Shown here piece after piece: positions 61,906-64,000 of a stretch of DNA of 64,000 nucleotides. The DNA comes from Chitinophagaceae bacterium UBA1946 (GTDB lineage: Bacteria; Bacteroidota; Bacteroidia; Chitinophagales; Chitinophagaceae). The number at the start of each line of letters is the position of its first letter. Position 1 is the first letter of the stretch. The notes below the pieces were generated by a model. The model was given only the letters and a program-made list of their open reading frames with translations, was not told the origin of the DNA and searched no databases. Location of the stretch: assembly GCA_002336815.1 (NCBI GenBank), contig DDEU01000009.1, positions 1 through 64,000 on the forward strand, in the 5' to 3' direction. Both the position numbers and the translations under genes were made by a program.

Positions 61906-62247
61906 ATGCTGCAAAAAGCGATACCACTGTTACCATCTGATAACCTGCGGGCAACCGTTGATTTTTATGAAACAAGATTGCAGTTCACGGGAACGAATAT
62001 GGGCAATTATGCGATCCTGAGATCGGGCAAGGCCGAACTGCATTTTTACCTGGTTGATAAAAAAGATCTTCATACTGCTGCGTGTATCATTTGTACCGAT
62101 AACCTGGAAGATCTTTATACAAACTTTGCGGCCCGGGACATGTTGTATCCTAAAGGAAAGATCGAAGAATTAAGCTCTGGCAAAAAAGAATTCTGGATAC
62201 AGGACAACAACGGCAACCGGGTAAAATTTGTGCGGCAATCCAATTAA
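61906..62247 (+). CDS. VOC-superfamily (glyoxalase/bleomycin-resistance-like) protein
   Basis: A 113-residue single-domain protein of the vicinal oxygen chelate fold: 'AIPLLPSDNLRATVDFYETR', 'FTGTNMGNYAILRSGKAELH' and 'KEFWIQDNNGNRVKFV'. Its size and the lack of a complete metal-ligand set fit the bleomycin-resistance/ligand-binding branch better than glyoxalase I. It is divergent from the sigma gene. The ligand is unknown. Confidence 0.9.
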   Translation: MLQKAIPLLPSDNLRATVDFYETRLQFTGTNMGNYAILRSGKAELHFYLVDKKDLHTAACIICTDNLEDLYTNFAARDMLYPKGKIEELSSGKKEFWIQDNNGNRVKFVRQSN

Positions 62248-62257
62248 CCGTATCACC

Positions 62258-62881
62258 TTAGCCGTGCACCTTTTCTACTTCGTACACGGGGCTGAACAGG
62301 TACACTTTACCGGTAGCAAGCTCCATGCATTTGATCCGTTTACGCACTTTTTCCATTTTTTTAAAAACCCGCTCCCCTTTTATTTTAAAAAGCTCCCCCT
62401 CCGGCAGTGCTTCCACCAGCAACACGCCTTCTTTTTTTTCATCGTACTGGTGCAGTACCCTCAGCAGTGAGGTATCAGCGCAACTGCTGGCGGCGGGGTT
62501 TTGGAGTGTTTTGAGCAAGGCCTTGTAGATATCTGCCGGGAATATTTTTTTTAGTAAGAACTGGGCCAGTATTTTACTGAACTCATTCTTCCATTCGGGA
62601 CCGTGGGCCTGTACCCGGTGTCCAAAACGTTCATAAGTAAAAAGATGCGCCAGTTCGTGCAGCAGTGTTATCAGGAAAGCGTATTTGTTGAGGTTACCGT
62701 TTACACTGATGCGGTGATTTTTTTCTGCCAGTGCATTCCTGTAATCACCCAGCACAGATCTTCGTTCACGGGTGATCGTTAGATGCACTTTGTAATGCAG
62801 CAGGTAGTGGGATACATCTTCAAAACTTCCTTCGGGTAAATATGCCTTTAACTGGTGTAAGGGAGCTTCCTGCTTAGGCAT
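62258..62881 (-). CDS. SprT-like metallopeptidase domain protein
   Basis: A 207-residue soluble protein. The N-terminal two thirds form a SprT-like fold with the zinc motif His-Glu-x-x-His in 'TLLHELAHLFTYERFGHR', followed by 'AHGPEWKNEFSKILAQFL' that supplies further ligands. The remaining C-terminus ('GELFKIKGERVFKKMEKVRK', 'CMELATGKVYLF') resembles the small C-terminal part of bacterial SprT proteins. Whether it cleaves proteins is unknown. Its start overlaps the stop of the next upstream gene by 8 bases, so the two are cotranscribed. Confidence 0.88.
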   Translation of the reverse strand: MPKQEAPLHQLKAYLPEGSFEDVSHYLLHYKVHLTITRERRSVLGDYRNALAEKNHRISVNGNLNKYAFLITLLHELAHLFTYERFGHRVQAHGPEWKNEFSKILAQFLLKKIFPADIYKALLKTLQNPAASSCADTSLLRVLHQYDEKKEGVLLVEALPEGELFKIKGERVFKKMEKVRKRIKCMELATGKVYLFSPVYEVEKVHG

Positions 62882-63269
62882 TTTTTTGTTTATTCAGTTT
62901 AGTGGCAAGCTTTACTTCCACGAAAAGATAAATAAGGTACAGTATCATTGCAGCAAACACCGACATCTTGCTAAAACTGCTTTTAAAAGCCAGTGCATAG
63001 ATAAAAACAGCCACAACACAAACCCCCATCTTGATCATTGTGCCGCCCATCACGCTGCGGACAAACACATTTGGGTTGCTGTTACGCATGGCCTTTTTCT
63101 GCATCATGTACACGATAATGCTCACAATAAAAAAAAGTGAATTGGCGATCATCAGCACCAAATGATCGAGTTGGTATTTTGCCAGGAAGGTCTTCCCGAA
63201 AAAAAAGAGATTGTTAAACACGATAAACAACATGATCAAGGGAATCAACTCCCTGCCCTGGCTTTTCAT
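62874..63269 (-). CDS. Small four-helix membrane protein next to bactofilin
   Basis: A 131-residue protein with four predicted transmembrane helices ('LIPLIMLFIVFNNLFFFG', 'LVLMIANSLFFIVSIIVYMM', 'MGVCVVAVFIYALAF', 'MSVFAAMILYLIYLFVEV'). I recognise no characterised family. Its position after bactofilin resembles the accessory membrane proteins found in that neighbourhood in other Bacteroidota, sometimes ahead of ATP synthase genes, but no atp genes follow here. It overlaps the SprT-like gene by 8 bases and follows bactofilin by 17 bases. Confidence 0.8.
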   Translation of the reverse strand: MKSQGRELIPLIMLFIVFNNLFFFGKTFLAKYQLDHLVLMIANSLFFIVSIIVYMMQKKAMRNSNPNVFVRSVMGGTMIKMGVCVVAVFIYALAFKSSFSKMSVFAAMILYLIYLFVEVKLATKLNKQKNA

Positions 63270-63286
63270 TCTTGCTTTTTAATTGA

Positions 63287-63685
63287 TTATTTATTGGCAA
63301 CATGGCCCAGTTCCGCCGTCAATTCTACTACATTGGCGCCCATATGGCAACTGCCGTTAAAGGTTGCAGAAGGTTCTACTTCCAGCTTACCGGTGAAAAT
63401 CTCTCCCGATACCAGGCTCCTGCCTTTTAATTGCAGCAACTCTTTAATTTTTATCATCCCGGTTACCTTGCCCATGATATCTGCCTGCAAGCCATTGATA
63501 TCTCCTTCAACAATTCCCTCCTGCCCTATCAACACCTTTGCTTTTGAGCTAAGGTTCCCAATAAGTGTTCCATCGATCCGGATATCGCCGCTGCTTTCAA
63601 TATCACCATGAATAACAGTGCCTGCCCCAATAATGGTAGTACTGCCCACCGGCGTGTCGTTGGTTTTTGTTTTGGATGTGAACAT
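63287..63685 (-). CDS. Bactofilin (polymer-forming cytoskeletal protein)
   Basis: A 132-residue bactofilin, a beta-helical protein that self-assembles into filaments at the inner membrane and shapes cell wall synthesis. The right-handed helix has about six rungs with typical sequence 'STTIIGAGTVIHGDIESSGD', 'IDGTLIGNLSSKAKVLIGQE' and 'GIVEGDINGLQADIMGKVTG'. Disordered tails flank it on both sides. It lies between a coiled-coil protein gene upstream and a small membrane protein gene downstream on the same strand. Confidence 0.95.
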   Translation of the reverse strand: MFTSKTKTNDTPVGSTTIIGAGTVIHGDIESSGDIRIDGTLIGNLSSKAKVLIGQEGIVEGDINGLQADIMGKVTGMIKIKELLQLKGRSLVSGEIFTGKLEVEPSATFNGSCHMGANVVELTAELGHVANK

Positions 63686-63774
63686 AATCTTGAATTTAGG
63701 TTTCAGTTATTAAATATGGCTATGCAATGCTGTTGTTGTTAGTTATCGGTGATGAGTCTAAAACTTTGTGATAA

Positions 63775-63840
63775 CTCACTACCATCACTTACACTTATCA
63801 CTTATTACTTATTACTTATTACTAATCACTCATCACTATT
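63775..63840. repeat. Low-complexity cttatta repeat array
   Basis: Tandem 7-base units such as cttatca, cttatta and cttatta, then cactcat-type units, similar to those at 48895-48965. The array overlaps the last codons and the stop codon (63826-63828) of the leftward gene that runs off the window. Confidence 0.65.
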
Positions 63841-64000
63841 CTCCACTTTAGGCAGCTCCAGTGTTGTGGTATCCAGTTTCACTGTTTCCCCTGAAAGCAC
63901 TTTTTTAAGGTCGTTCAGGTATTTGTCCTTGTATTTTAAAGCCATTTCAATGGAGTCGGTCTTTATCTTGAGTGAACGGTACTCTCTTACCTGTTTGGCA
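63826..64000 (-). CDS. C-terminal end of a coiled-coil protein, start beyond the window
   Basis: The last 57 codons of a leftward gene: 'AKQVREYRSLKIKTDSIEMA', 'LKYKDKYLNDLKKVLSGETV' and a tail 'LPKVENSDE' ending in TGA. The charged heptad-like pattern suggests a coiled coil. In other Bacteroidota the gene before bactofilin often encodes an M23 peptidase whose N-terminal region resembles this. If so, the M23 domain is absent here, because the frame stops within a repeat array. The part beyond the window is needed to decide. Confidence 0.65.
   Translation of the reverse strand, partial: AKQVREYRSLKIKTDSIEMALKYKDKYLNDLKKVLSGETVKLDTTTLELPKVENSDE

Overview
The window looks like a chromosomal segment of a Bacteroidota bacterium, most likely of the Chitinophagaceae type. 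Supporting signs are type IX secretion (T9SS) C-terminal sorting domains on large secreted proteins, SprB repeats, PorT-like barrels, DUF3857/DUF6526/DUF2809 proteins, a ligand-sensor/LytTR two-component pair, and upstream elements matching the Bacteroidota -7 box TAnnTTTG very close to start codons, with no clear Shine-Dalgarno sites. No tRNA, rRNA, phage, IS element or CRISPR array was recognised.

Layout. 1-5.9 kb: end of an Xaa-Pro aminopeptidase, ATP-type PEP carboxykinase, a DUF3857/transglutaminase-fold protein and a small stress operon. 6.5-12.6 kb: small membrane and envelope proteins, a ModF-like double ABC ATPase, a Cys-rich secreted protein and a GH75 chitosanase-like protein. 12.7-24.4 kb: a soluble eight-PAS histidine kinase with its receiver protein, a Gcr-type 'recombinase' membrane protein, the N-degron pair clpS-aat, Tex, and an exonuclease/GIY-YIG fusion. 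24.6-29.7 kb: a dipeptide epimerase, a sigma factor gene with an apparent frameshift followed by a membrane-anchored barrel protein, a lipoprotein and RimO.

30-46.7 kb is the most unusual part. A CotH-kinase-like T9SS protein and two paralogous T9SS parallel beta-helix proteins flank a rightward cluster: an initiating sugar-phosphate transferase, then FkbH-like protein, acyl carrier protein, MBOAT acyltransferase and SGNH-fold protein. The last four resemble a Dlt/Alg-type machine that could put a carrier-bound acyl group (perhaps glyceryl) on an exported polysaccharide. One beta-helix protein contains an apparently circularly permuted domain inserted inside a SprB repeat.

47-55.5 kb: the threonine operon thrA-thrB-thrC runs leftward, preceded by a Thr/Ile-rich 15-residue leader peptide. 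PEP carboxylase lies divergently next to it, so the oxaloacetate source adjoins the aspartate-family pathway. 55.8-64 kb: a beta-propeller sensor kinase with LytTR regulator, an ECF sigma/RskA-type anti-sigma/fasciclin group, a VOC protein, a SprT-like protein, a small membrane protein, bactofilin, and the end of a coiled-coil protein. Several palindromic or low-complexity intergenic repeats are scattered through the window.
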